Below are positions 1 to 5,710 of a stretch of 6,833 bases of DNA, one piece after another. Under the pieces are notes generated by a model that made no database searches, was not told the DNA's origin, and worked only from the letters and a program-made list of their open reading frames with translations. The first letter of the stretch is position 1; every line of letters begins with the position of its first letter. The stretch is from assembly GCA_007571185.1 (NCBI GenBank), contig RKRX01000095.1, positions 1-6,833 on the forward strand, in the 5' to 3' direction. The stretch comes from Oceanicaulis sp. (GTDB lineage: Bacteria; Pseudomonadota; Alphaproteobacteria; Caulobacterales; Maricaulaceae). The position numbers were made by a program, and so were the translations under genes.

Positions 1-223
1 CATTTATATCTATGCTCCATGCAACAAAACTAAAATCATTTTTAATATCATGATACAGTCTATCTCTGTTATGAACTATTCCTTCTCCATCTACATATTT
101 GATAAATTTTACTAAAAATTGCGCCTCAGGAATCACGACAGAATTATCAATGTTGCCAAACAAGTTTCCCGTATAAGTTGTACCACTTCTCGGAGAACCA
201 AAAATAAAAATCCACTTGTTCAC
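1..223 (-). CDS. Sulfotransferase-like protein, N-terminal fragment (runs off left edge)
   Basis: Read on the minus strand, this frame encodes about 74 residues opening VNKWIFIFGSPRSGTTYTGN. The G-S-P-R-S-G-T-T stretch at residues 9-16 is the phosphate-binding loop (5'-PSB motif) that sulfotransferases use to hold the donor PAPS, and its place at the very N-terminus fits the family. After it comes a typical core of alternating strands and helices. The remainder, including the 3'-phosphate-binding motif, lies beyond the window, so the acceptor is unknown. The start is uncertain. I chose a GTG at 223 preceded five bases upstream by GAGAG, because it puts the motif where family members have it. 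Another GTG lies at 235, and the frame stays open to about 358 without an ATG, so the true start may have been lost at the junction. GC content is near 33%, far below the genes to the right, which suggests acquisition by transfer, as is common for capsule or surface-polysaccharide sulfotransferases. Family call is firm; substrate is not inferable. Confidence 0.75.
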   Translation of the reverse strand, partial: MNKWIFIFGSPRSGTTYTGNLFGNIDNSVVIPEAQFLVKFIKYVDGEGIVHNRDRLYHDIKNDFSFVAWSIDIN

Positions 224-439
224 TTTATCTCTCACACTGATTTCAAAATTTTCTAATGGGGTTGCAATGTTACGGATGATGATCCAGGTTCTCTTTCCCG
301 TGGCGCGCGACGGGGTTGCGGCAAGGACCGAAAATCTTTTGTATCCGGCAACGTAAAGCGATCACTTTGGGCACGTTCAGCCAAGCTTGAAGCGTTTCTC
401 TCGATCATGCAAGACCCGGCGTTGCAGCGCATTCCTCTT
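224..439. other. Junction zone between AT-rich island and IS relic; no supported gene
   Basis: Composition shifts here from AT-rich (left of about 280) to GC-rich (right of about 300), so a recombination breakpoint probably lies near 245-300. The sulfotransferase frame remains open to about 358 on the minus strand, reading through GC-rich codons that do not resemble the family. That looks like a chance or scar-created extension. An 88-residue minus-strand frame (519-253) shows no recognisable motif and crosses both the IS terminal repeat and the breakpoint, so I do not call it. No promoter or RNA is evident. Confidence 0.4.
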
Positions 440-465
440 GAGATATAACCAAAAGTTGGTAAAAT
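440..465 (+). repeat. Left terminal inverted repeat of the IS256-type relic
   Basis: This 26-base segment matches the reverse complement of 976-1001 at 18 positions in an ungapped alignment, with conserved blocks GAG, TAT, CCAAA and TGGT. It sits at the boundary where transposase-like sequence begins. The divergence from its partner indicates that the element is no longer under selection for transposition. A coincidental match is less likely because the partner falls exactly where a right end should be. Confidence 0.5.
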
Positions 466-473
466 TTTTGAAT

Positions 474-969
474 TGGGCGACATATCATGGCGGTGTCGAG
501 AGGCGCTGTCGATGTGCACGAGACGTCAAGCGTATTGGGTGCGATGCCCAAGTCTGTTCATGGGAGGGCCAAGGCCGATCTTCAAGACATCTCGATGGCG
601 CAGACGCGCGACGAGGCCAACGCCGCTCTCGATCTCTTTGTCGAGACCTATGGCGTGAAGTATGAGAAGGCGGCGGCCAAGCTGGTGAAAGATTGCGACG
701 ACTTCCCGGTCTTTTACGACTTCCCGGCGGAACACTTCAAGCCCAGCAGGACGACCAACCCGATCGAGAGCGTCTTCGTCACCGTGCGCAACCGCACGCG
801 CAAGACCAGGGAAGGCCTGAGCCGCAAGAGCGCGCTGTGTATGGTTTTCAGATTGATGATGTCGGCGAGGAAGACGTGGTGCAGGATATCGGAACCGAGC
901 CGTCTGCCAGAGGTCATACAGGGGGTTGTCTTCAAGGACGGAATAAAGCAGCTTCAAGCTGTCGCCTGA
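474..969 (+). pseudogene. Truncated, frameshifted IS256-family transposase (C-terminal remnant)
   Basis: An ATG at 487 opens 160 residues that match the C-terminal part of mutator-type (IS256 family) transposases, which normally have about 400 residues. Visible blocks are MPKSVHGRAKADLQ (20-33), FVETYGVKYEKA (51-62), FYDFPAEH (76-83), TTNPIES (89-95) and VIQGVVFKDGIKQL near the end. E94 in TTNPIES is the glutamate of the DDE catalytic triad; both aspartates are missing with the N-terminal part. Just before the ORF the family's conserved R-C-W-V-H segment appears, but R-C (504-509) and V-H (514-519) are in different frames. That implies one extra base around 510-513, so 487 is not a native start. 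Normally invariant positions are also altered (for example S instead of W after DLQDI, and F-K-P-S where W-K-H-L is usual), which shows decay. It is non-functional. Confidence 0.85.
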
Positions 970-975
970 TCATGG

Positions 976-1001
976 ATATCACCAGACTTTGGGCATAACT
1001 C
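976..1001 (-). repeat. Right terminal inverted repeat of the IS256-type relic
   Basis: This is the partner of the repeat at 440-465, matching 18 of 26 in inverted orientation. It lies 6 bases beyond the transposase stop codon and 22 bases before the start of the downstream glycosylase gene. The element therefore ends inside what was probably the promoter or leader of that gene. Confidence 0.55.
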
Positions 1002-1023
1002 TGAATTGCAGGGTTGATAATTC

Positions 1024-1629
1024 ATGGGCGCCAAAATCCACGCACGCTTTCTGCCGATTGCTGCAGAGTTGGGCCCCGCTCTCCACTCGGCCATCAAGAC
1101 AGGCGGCCCGCTGCCGGAGCATAACCCGCCTGATGCGCCCTTGGCTCGGTATTTGTGCCGAGTCGTGGTGGGTCAGCAATTAAGCGTCAAGGCGGCGCGG
1201 TCCATCTGGAACCGAGTTGAATCGGCGTGCCGGAACGCTCCGCTCGAGGATGCGTTCTGTCCGTCCCGTGTTGAAGATTTGCGCGATTGCGGGCTGTCGG
1301 GCGGTAAGGTGAAAGCTCTGATCGCCATTGCTGACGCCCTGAAAGCAGGCGCATTGGACGAAGGCGAACTCAGAAAACTGGACGCATCGGCGCGCGCTGC
1401 TCGCCTGGTCGATATCTGGGGTGTGGGCCGCTGGACGGCGGACATGGCGAACATGTTCTGGTTTGCAGAGCCCGATATTTGGCCTGACGGGGATTTGGTG
1501 GCGCGTAGAACCCTCGAAAAACTCACCTCCAAGCGTCGCAAGACTATCCGCACCGCTGCGCGCTTCGCGCCCCATCGCACCGCACTGGCCTTATACATGT
1601 GGCGACATGTGAATGCGCCGCCCACTTGA
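1024..1629 (+). CDS. DNA-3-methyladenine glycosylase II family protein (AlkA-like, HhH-GPD)
   Basis: A 201-residue single-domain base-excision repair glycosylase, expected to remove alkylated purines such as 3-methyladenine from DNA in the cytoplasm. The family's alpha-helical core is clear: VVGQQLSVKAARSIW (48-62), GLSGGKVKALIAIA (90-103), then the helix-hairpin-helix LVDIWGVGRWTADM (128-141) that grips the DNA backbone, followed by PDIWPDGDLVARR. D157 in this last block is the catalytic aspartate of the GPD loop. The OGG/MutY-type lysine and a C-terminal iron-sulfur cysteine cluster are absent, which supports the monofunctional AlkA type. The C-terminal FAPHRTALALYMWRH matches the family's closing helix. 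It lacks the extra N-terminal domain of the 282-residue E. coli AlkA, like many short bacterial versions. The ATG at 1024 has only a weak AGGG at 1010-1013, and the IS relic ends 22 bases upstream, so the native promoter may have been displaced. A GATAAT at 1016-1021 resembles a -10 box but lies too close to the ATG to serve this start comfortably. Confidence 0.88.
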   Translation: MGAKIHARFLPIAAELGPALHSAIKTGGPLPEHNPPDAPLARYLCRVVVGQQLSVKAARSIWNRVESACRNAPLEDAFCPSRVEDLRDCGLSGGKVKALIAIADALKAGALDEGELRKLDASARAARLVDIWGVGRWTADMANMFWFAEPDIWPDGDLVARRTLEKLTSKRRKTIRTAARFAPHRTALALYMWRHVNAPPT

Positions 1630-1715
1630 GAGACACCGGACATTTTTGCAAAGAAGTGAGTCGAGCCGGGTGTTCCGGCCAGAGGGTTGAGCCGGTCCTG
1701 TTTCCATGAGCTTCC

Positions 1716-3059
1716 ATGACGATTTTCAGCCTTAGCACCCCGCGTCTTCTTGATCACAGGAACGGCTTCGCCTTTACGTTTTCTGTGCCCCGGTTCGGAG
1801 ACTTCACCGAAACTGTTGTCTTTCCTGACCGGGTCAATCTGCGTGAAATGGATGCGAGCTTACGTGACGATCTGGCGTGTCTGGCCGCCATCCCGATCGG
1901 CGCAAGCTATTACAAGGCGGCGCCAGCGGAACGCATCGCACCGGAGTTTGCAATGACCGCATCCGGGCGTCATCTGACTGAACTCGTTTACGGGCCGGGG
2001 CTGGGAGAGTTTTATGTGCGAAACGCCCTGGGCTATCCACCCTGTTTCACCATTGCGGCTGATGTTCGGGGTGACGCCGCGAAATTTCCGGTTTTTCAGG
2101 AAAGCGCCGCGCAAGCGGCAGTGGCTTTCGGAGGCGGCAAAGACAGTCATGTGGCCGCCAACGTGATCAGGGCCGCTGGCGTTGAGCCCGAATATGTCAG
2201 CTTGGTCCTATCAGAGCGTGTAAGCGCCCGGTTGCAAGGCATGAGCGAAACGCCGGTGACGATGCTGCATCGCACGATTGATCCACGATTGATCGAGATC
2301 AGTCGCTCGGGCGAGGCGCTCAACGGGCACATCCCCATCACTGGAATCAATTCCTGCCTCATGATGCTCTACGCCGCCGCCAAAGGGCTTGATTGGGTTG
2401 TGTTCGCCAATGAGCGCGACGCCAGTGAACCCACCATGGAGGCCAATGGGTATTCGGTGAATCATCAGTTCTCCAAATCACTGGAGTTTGAAAACGCCCT
2501 GCGGGATGGGTTCATGGCGGCAGGGGCGCCGGTACAGTATTTCTCGGTTCTGCGTCCGGTCAGTGCATTGTGGATAGGGCGTTATCTGGCGACGAAAGCA
2601 GCCGGGGCGCTCGATATTTTCGCCAGCTGCAATCGCAATTTTGTGTTCGCTGGTCCTGACGTTCTGGAAGAGGGGCGGCGCTGGTGCGGACGTTGCTCCA
2701 AATGTGTCTACACCGCCGTGCTCTTGGCGCCTTTCCTGTCTGTGATTCGCCATGCCGAAGTGTTTCAGGGTCAGCCGTTGCATGATCCCGACAATGCGCG
2801 CTATCTGCGCGAGATTGCCGGACTAACCGGCGCCAAGCCTTGGGAGTGTGTGGGTGAACGACGCGAAGTCGCTTGCACCATCACGCATCTGCTTTCCCAT
2901 CCCGAATGGTCAAAAGTCCCACTTATCAAAGCAATTGAGCCGGAACTGTTTATACGTTGGGATCGTGACAGGCTGCGGGCGAGTTGGTCTGAGGGGCTCG
3001 ATGCCCGTTCCGAACACCGTATGCCGACATCGGTCGCCGCCATTATGGGCGCCGACTGA
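1716..3059 (+). CDS. murL: MurL-like UDP-N-acetyl-alpha-D-muramoyl-L-alanyl-L-glutamate epimerase
   Basis: A 447-residue protein of the MurL family. In Xanthomonas, MurL uses ATP (giving AMP and PPi) to epimerise the terminal L-Glu of UDP-MurNAc-L-Ala-L-Glu to D-Glu, replacing the MurI/MurD route when MurD2 has added L-Glu. I recognise it by ordered motifs: a PP-loop-like AFGGGKDS (137-144), LNGHIPITGINS (202-213), ANERDASEPT (231-240), VNHQFSKS (248-255), SCNRNF (304-309), the cysteine cluster C324-G-R-C327-S-K-C330 that could bind a metal, and KPWECVGE (374-381). Length is normal for the family and no part looks broken. ATG 1716 is the earliest possible start, because an in-frame TGA lies at 1707-1709; the ribosome-binding site is weak (GAG at 1708-1710). 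It follows the glycosylase gene by 86 bases in the same direction, so co-transcription is possible. The usual partner murD2 is not adjacent in the window. Family assignment is from remembered motifs; an uncharacterised paralogue with another peptide or amino-acid substrate is the main alternative. Confidence 0.82.
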   Translation: MTIFSLSTPRLLDHRNGFAFTFSVPRFGDFTETVVFPDRVNLREMDASLRDDLACLAAIPIGASYYKAAPAERIAPEFAMTASGRHLTELVYGPGLGEFYVRNALGYPPCFTIAADVRGDAAKFPVFQESAAQAAVAFGGGKDSHVAANVIRAAGVEPEYVSLVLSERVSARLQGMSETPVTMLHRTIDPRLIEISRSGEALNGHIPITGINSCLMMLYAAAKGLDWVVFANERDASEPTMEANGYSVNHQFSKSLEFENALRDGFMAAGAPVQYFSVLRPVSALWIGRYLATKAAGALDIFASCNRNFVFAGPDVLEEGRRWCGRCSKCVYTAVLLAPFLSVIRHAEVFQGQPLHDPDNARYLREIAGLTGAKPWECVGERREVACTITHLLSHPEWSKVPLIKAIEPELFIRWDRDRLRASWSEGLDARSEHRMPTSVAAIMGAD

Positions 3060-3202
3060 ACCGAGCCGGGACGCAAAGCCGGGTGCTTTGATCATGGAAC
3101 ACCGAGCCGAATTCATCGCGCATGTTCTATGAGAGCGCCTTGGCAGCTCGAGTGAAGGCTTGCCTGACTTCAGACATTTTTCATCGTAAGTGATTGACAA
3201 CA
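3060..3202. other. Intergenic region after murL; weak hairpin only
   Basis: Just past the murL stop there is a 6-bp inverted repeat (CAAAGC at 3074-3079, GCTTTG at 3085-3090, 5-base loop) without a following T-run, so it is at best a poor terminator. Positions 3173-3193 carry a GACATTTTT-N6-AAGTGA sequence also found after the glycosylase gene at 1639-1659. A TTGACA at 3194-3199 has no well-placed -10 partner. Nothing else is supported. Confidence 0.35.
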
Positions 3203-3622
3203 TTAGTGTAGGATCACAAAAAGGCGCCACATCGCCTGTTTGCGATCGCGATCATTTCGAGTTTTCGAGGGGGGGATCAGCCTTTGTGTCGACTGGTTTT
3301 GCGGATGCGTTCCGGGGGCATCTTGCTTGAAGGGCGCCTCGTTCCAGGTCAGGCCCACGCTGGTCACGATGCGCTTGGCATTAACCGTGGCGCAGGGCCG
3401 GGCGTGGCGTATCTGTCGTCGGTTGCTTTGTGGCGCGGGATCGAGAGCTGCAGAGCATTCAGTTCTGCGGAGGCGAGCCGGGCTCATCGGGCGTTCGAAC
3501 AAGGCCAGATGCTTGCGCAGGTTTTGCATAACGCAAATCAACCGCGTGCCGATGTCATCCATACTCCGATACACCACATCCAGATTGAACGTGAGGCCCG
3601 AGTACAGGGACGAATTTTCCAT
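3203..3622 (-). CDS. Hypothetical protein, possible decayed gene downstream of gltX
   Basis: A minus-strand frame of 139 residues from the ATG at 3622; the frame extends to another ATG at 3688, giving 161 residues. I do not recognise the product. The part around LTFNLDVVYRSMDDIG and QNLRKHLALFERP (roughly residues 9-45) has codon choice resembling real genes here, and the complementary frame +2 is open and rich in His/Gln, the same relation seen opposite gltX. The later part is rich in Arg, Pro and Thr and looks less protein-like. There is no good ribosome-binding site before either ATG, no membrane segment and no known motif. It lies on the same strand as gltX, whose stop is at 3735, so transcripts from gltX could run into it. 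It may be a real lineage-specific gene, a pseudogene, or a long chance ORF. Confidence 0.3.
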   Translation of the reverse strand: MENSSLYSGLTFNLDVVYRSMDDIGTRLICVMQNLRKHLALFERPMSPARLRRTECSAALDPAPQSNRRQIRHARPCATVNAKRIVTSVGLTWNEAPFKQDAPGTHPQNQSTQRLIPPSKTRNDRDRKQAMWRLFVILH

Positions 3623-3734
3623 GAGTCGTGTGCCGTACAAAATCGCAGCCGCGTTCCTGGGAACCATACACCTTGCTTGCTTGTTCATTCATATGGTTCA
3701 AATAATTGATGACACGCCCCAGGTAGAACGGTAA
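3621..3734 (+). CDS. Possible 37-residue single-pass membrane microprotein
   Basis: An ATG at 3621 opens 37 residues, MSRVPYKIAAAFLG onward, with one continuous hydrophobic stretch (about residues 8-29) after a short basic N-terminus (R3, K7) and a polar, acidic tail ending TPQVER. This is the layout of a small inner-membrane protein. An AGGGA at 3606-3610 lies ten bases upstream, a slightly long but usable spacing. The stop at 3732-3734 abuts the gltX stop on the other strand. The same frame is open further upstream, but that part is Arg- and Cys-rich and unconvincing, so I start at the ATG with the possible ribosome-binding site. I know no matching family. It overlaps the opposite-strand frame only at the start codon if the latter begins at 3622. 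Confidence 0.28.
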   Translation: MSRVPYKIAAAFLGTIHLACLFIHMVQIIDDTPQVER

Positions 3735-5087
3735 CTAGACAGTTTCACCGCCCAATCGGCGCCTGATTTTGTCTGCACCCATCAACGGCAGGAGCGCCGC
3801 CATCTCTGGACCATGCTCCTGCCCGGTCAAGGCCAGGCGCAGCGGCCTGAAAAGCGTCCTGCCCCTGCGACCGGTCATCTCCGACAGCGCACCGGTCCAA
3901 GCCTTCCATGTCTCACAGTCCAGCTCGCCTCCGGGCAGCGTCCCGGCAGCTTTGGCGATGAACGCAAGATCTTCCCTGGTGATGATCGGTGTTACCGGAC
4001 CCACAATCAAGGCCCACCAGTTCAATACGTCCTTTACCACTGTCAGATTGGGGCGCACGGTCAACCAGAAGGTCTCACCACAATCTGCGTCCATTGCGGC
4101 CAACCTCGGCTGGATCCCGACGTAACTCATAGTGTGGACCAGCCTGGCGTTCAGGCGTTTGAGTTCTTCAATATCAAAACGAGCCGGGGTTCGGGACAGT
4201 CTGGACAAGTCAAACCCGTCTGCGAGCGCCTGCAGATTATCGCACACATCCACCGCATCAGATGTGCCAATCTTGGCAAGCAGTGAGACCACGGCCATGG
4301 CTTCAAGCCCGTCATGGTCACGCAGTTCTTCAATCGACAACCCGCCCAGACGCTTGGACAGCTTATCGCCATCCGCCCCCACCAGCAGCGCGGTGTGGCC
4401 CATGTCCGGCGCTGCGCCCCTACCACCCAGCGCCTCGAATATCTCGATCTGGACCGCAGAGTTGGTCACATGGTCCTCGCCACGGATAATGTGAGTGATG
4501 TCGGCATCCAGATCGTCAACCACGCTGGGCAGGGTATACAGATAACCGCCGTCGGCGCGGATCAGGACCGGATCGGATACCGAACCGGTTTCAATATGGC
4601 TGGGACCGCGCACCAGATCATTCCATTCGATCCTTCCGCCGGACAGCTTGAAACGCCAGTACGGCCTGCGGCCTTCCGCTTCCAGCGCGACCTTGTCCTC
4701 ATCGGTTAGCAACAGCGCCGCGCGGTCATAGACCGGCGGTCTGCCCCGGGTACGCTGGATCCTGCGCTTGCGCTCCAGCTCTTCACCAGTTTCGTAACAG
4801 GGATAAAGCAGGTCTTTCTCTATCAACTTGGCCTTGGCGGCGTCATACCTGTCGAATCGGGTTGACTGGTTGAAGGTTTCGTCCCAACCAAGTCCCAGCC
4901 AGGTCAGATCCGCCTTGATGGCATCCTCAAACACCTTCATCGAGCGCTTCAGATCGGTGTCGTCGATCCGCAGCAGAACCTGCCCACCCTGGTTGCGCGC
5001 AAACAATACATTCATCAATGCAGTGCGCACGTTGCCCACGTGCAGTTTGCCGGTGGGACTTGGAGCGAAACGAACTTTCACTGACAT
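3735..5087 (-). CDS. gltX: Glutamyl-tRNA synthetase (class I aminoacyl-tRNA synthetase)
   Basis: A complete 450-residue GluRS, which activates glutamate with ATP and charges tRNA-Glu (in some bacteria also tRNA-Gln). The class I signatures are present: FAPSPTGKLHVGN (7-19), whose HVGN is the HIGH motif, and DKLSKRLGGLS (241-251), whose KLSKR (242-246) is the KMSKS loop. Also visible are LLRIDDTD (38-45), the YPCYETGEELERKR segment (95-108), SDPVLIRADGGYLYTLPSVVDD (171-192) and IRGEDHVTN (201-209) of the glutamate and tRNA-acceptor site. The C-terminal anticodon-binding region (about 290-450) is complete and somewhat short. Alphaproteobacteria often carry two gltX genes whose products divide tRNA-Glu and tRNA-Gln charging; this sequence alone does not show which type it is. 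The ATG at 5087 gives the standard MSVKVRFAPSPTG start. No strong ribosome-binding site is visible (a GAG about ten bases upstream). It converges with murL across a 675-base gap. Confidence 0.97.
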   Translation of the reverse strand: MSVKVRFAPSPTGKLHVGNVRTALMNVLFARNQGGQVLLRIDDTDLKRSMKVFEDAIKADLTWLGLGWDETFNQSTRFDRYDAAKAKLIEKDLLYPCYETGEELERKRRIQRTRGRPPVYDRAALLLTDEDKVALEAEGRRPYWRFKLSGGRIEWNDLVRGPSHIETGSVSDPVLIRADGGYLYTLPSVVDDLDADITHIIRGEDHVTNSAVQIEIFEALGGRGAAPDMGHTALLVGADGDKLSKRLGGLSIEELRDHDGLEAMAVVSLLAKIGTSDAVDVCDNLQALADGFDLSRLSRTPARFDIEELKRLNARLVHTMSYVGIQPRLAAMDADCGETFWLTVRPNLTVVKDVLNWWALIVGPVTPIITREDLAFIAKAAGTLPGGELDCETWKAWTGALSEMTGRRGRTLFRPLRLALTGQEHGPEMAALLPLMGADKIRRRLGGETV

Positions 5088-5396
5088 AGGTGAATATCTC
5101 AGACCTGGAAACTAGAGGACGGCGGTTGCAGAAAGAAGATGAGGCGTATCTCCAAACCGACCTGAACGAGGCGTCAGGCTATACCGACCGCACCATTGAA
5201 TTCAACGGAACCATCATCACCCGGCGCCGATCAAAATGCCATCACATGACCATATTCGAGGCAAATGCACTCGGGAACGTTCTATAACCTTGCAATCGGG
5301 AATCAGAACATGCTTAATAGCGAATCCTGAGGCAAACAGGTCATATGATTCTAAATGGATTCTGTCTGCCTCGACATCCAGATTAGGGGAACCCTG
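5088..5396. other. Divergent intergenic region between gltX and hup
   Basis: This 309-base gap separates the start codons of gltX (leftward) and hup (rightward), so it must contain promoters for both. The right part (about 5285-5360) is AT-richer and holds the candidate hup promoter. A 65-codon plus-strand frame from a GTG at 5090 to 5287 fills most of the left part, but it has no ribosome-binding site and no recognisable motif, and I do not call it. No tRNA or clear structured RNA was seen. Confidence 0.5.
5290..5318 (+). promoter_or_regulatory. Candidate sigma-70-type promoter for hup
   Basis: TTGCAA at 5290-5295 (4 of 6 to the -35 consensus) is separated by 17 bases from CTTAAT at 5313-5318 (4 of 6 to the -10 consensus). 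Transcription would start near 5325, giving a leader of about 70 bases before the HU start codon. This is inferred from spacing only; alphaproteobacterial promoters often stray from the E. coli consensus. Confidence 0.3.
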
Positions 5397-5663
5397 ATGA
5401 ACAAATCTGAACTCGCCAAGGCCATCGCCGACAAAACCGGTGTCACCAAAGTCCAGGCCAACAGCGCTATTGACGCTTTCGCGGAAGCCGTCGCCAATGC
5501 TGCGAAGGAGGGGGACGCCGTGCAACTGGCGGGCTTCGGCACTTTCTACGCCAAGCACCGTGAAGCGCGTGAAGTGCGCAACCCACGCACCGGTGAAAAA
5601 ATGATGTCCAAAGCCAAGACCCAGCTGGCCTTTCGTCCAGCTTTGGCTTTGAAAGACATTTAG
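5397..5663 (+). CDS. hup: HU-family DNA-binding protein
   Basis: An 88-residue nucleoid protein that binds DNA as a dimer and bends it, with roles in chromosome compaction, replication and transcription. It opens MNKSELAKAIADKTGVTK, the standard HU helix-turn-helix start, followed by AVQLAGFGTFYAKHREAREVRNPRTGEKM (41-69): the GFGTF turn and the beta-arm, with the invariant RNP at 61-63 whose proline wedges into the DNA minor groove. It ends FRPALALKDI, as HU proteins do. Length is almost identical to the usual 90. The frame is open from an earlier ATG at 5355, but ATG 5397 is right because a strong ribosome-binding site (AGGGGA, 5385-5390) lies six bases before it and homology begins here. 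It is apparently a single-gene unit, with its own promoter region upstream and a strong terminator downstream. RNP and lack of IHF-specific features favour HU over IHF. Confidence 0.96.
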   Translation: MNKSELAKAIADKTGVTKVQANSAIDAFAEAVANAAKEGDAVQLAGFGTFYAKHREAREVRNPRTGEKMMSKAKTQLAFRPALALKDI

Positions 5664-5670
5664 GCTTCTG

Positions 5671-5686
5671 TCCGCCTTCAGGCGGA
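5671..5686 (+). other. Short hairpin just after the hup stop
   Basis: TCCGCC (5671-5676) and GGCGGA (5681-5686) form a perfect 6-bp stem with a TTCA loop, starting seven bases after the stop codon. It is not followed by a T-run, so it is unlikely to terminate alone. It may protect the 3' end of a hup transcript that stops further on, or slow polymerase before the real terminator. Confidence 0.5.
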
Positions 5687-5710
5687 TTGGCGACGGATGC
5701 GTGAACCTGT

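Larger units (their letters stand above)
440..1001 (+). mobile_element. Internally deleted IS256-family element (relic) with imperfect terminal inverted repeats
   Basis: The segment contains the C-terminal third of an IS256-type transposase and is bounded by imperfect inverted repeats at 440-465 and 976-1001. Aligned without gaps, 18 of 26 positions match, including the blocks GAG, TAT, CCAAA and TGGT. The right repeat starts 6 bases after the transposase stop, as expected for an IS end. The left repeat is followed almost at once by the middle of the transposase, so about two thirds of the gene has been lost from the inside while both ends were kept. No 8-9 bp target duplication is visible (flanks TTCCTCTT versus TGAATTGC), which fits an old insertion or a later rearrangement at one end. 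It cannot make its own transposase, though it could in principle have been mobilised in trans before the ends diverged. Confidence 0.65.

Noticed and set aside
253..519. 88-residue minus-strand ORF
   Set aside because: It crosses the IS terminal repeat and the composition breakpoint, has no recognisable motif or ribosome-binding site, and is out of frame with the sulfotransferase.
364..995. Ten-base direct repeat ACTTTGGGCA at 364-373 and 986-995, perhaps a second IS end
   Set aside because: Similarity does not extend convincingly beyond the ten bases, and a match this short over several hundred bases can occur by chance.
1665..1679. GCCGG-GTGTT-CCGGC hairpin between the glycosylase and murL
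   Set aside because: A 5-bp stem with no T-run on either strand; not a credible terminator.
3218..3237. Possible minus-strand intrinsic terminator (AGGCG/CGCCT stem followed by T residues)
   Set aside because: The stem is only 5 bp with a 6-base loop, and it falls inside the last codons of the minus-strand ORF, about 500 bases beyond the gltX stop. Too weak to call.
3240..3734. Plus-strand ORFs of 164 and 141 residues
   Set aside because: Arg-, Cys- or His/Gln-rich compositions typical of frames opposite or offset from a GC-rich sequence. Only the last 37 codons of the first have a plausible protein pattern, and those are listed separately.
1662..4188. Four copies of CGAGCCGGG (1662, 3062, 3474, 4180)
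   Set aside because: Short and GC-rich, with one copy inside gltX coding sequence. Flanks differ and spacing is irregular, so it is probably compositional.
5090..5287. 65-codon plus-strand ORF starting with GTG beside the gltX start
   Set aside because: No ribosome-binding site, no family resemblance, and it occupies a region that must hold the gltX promoter.
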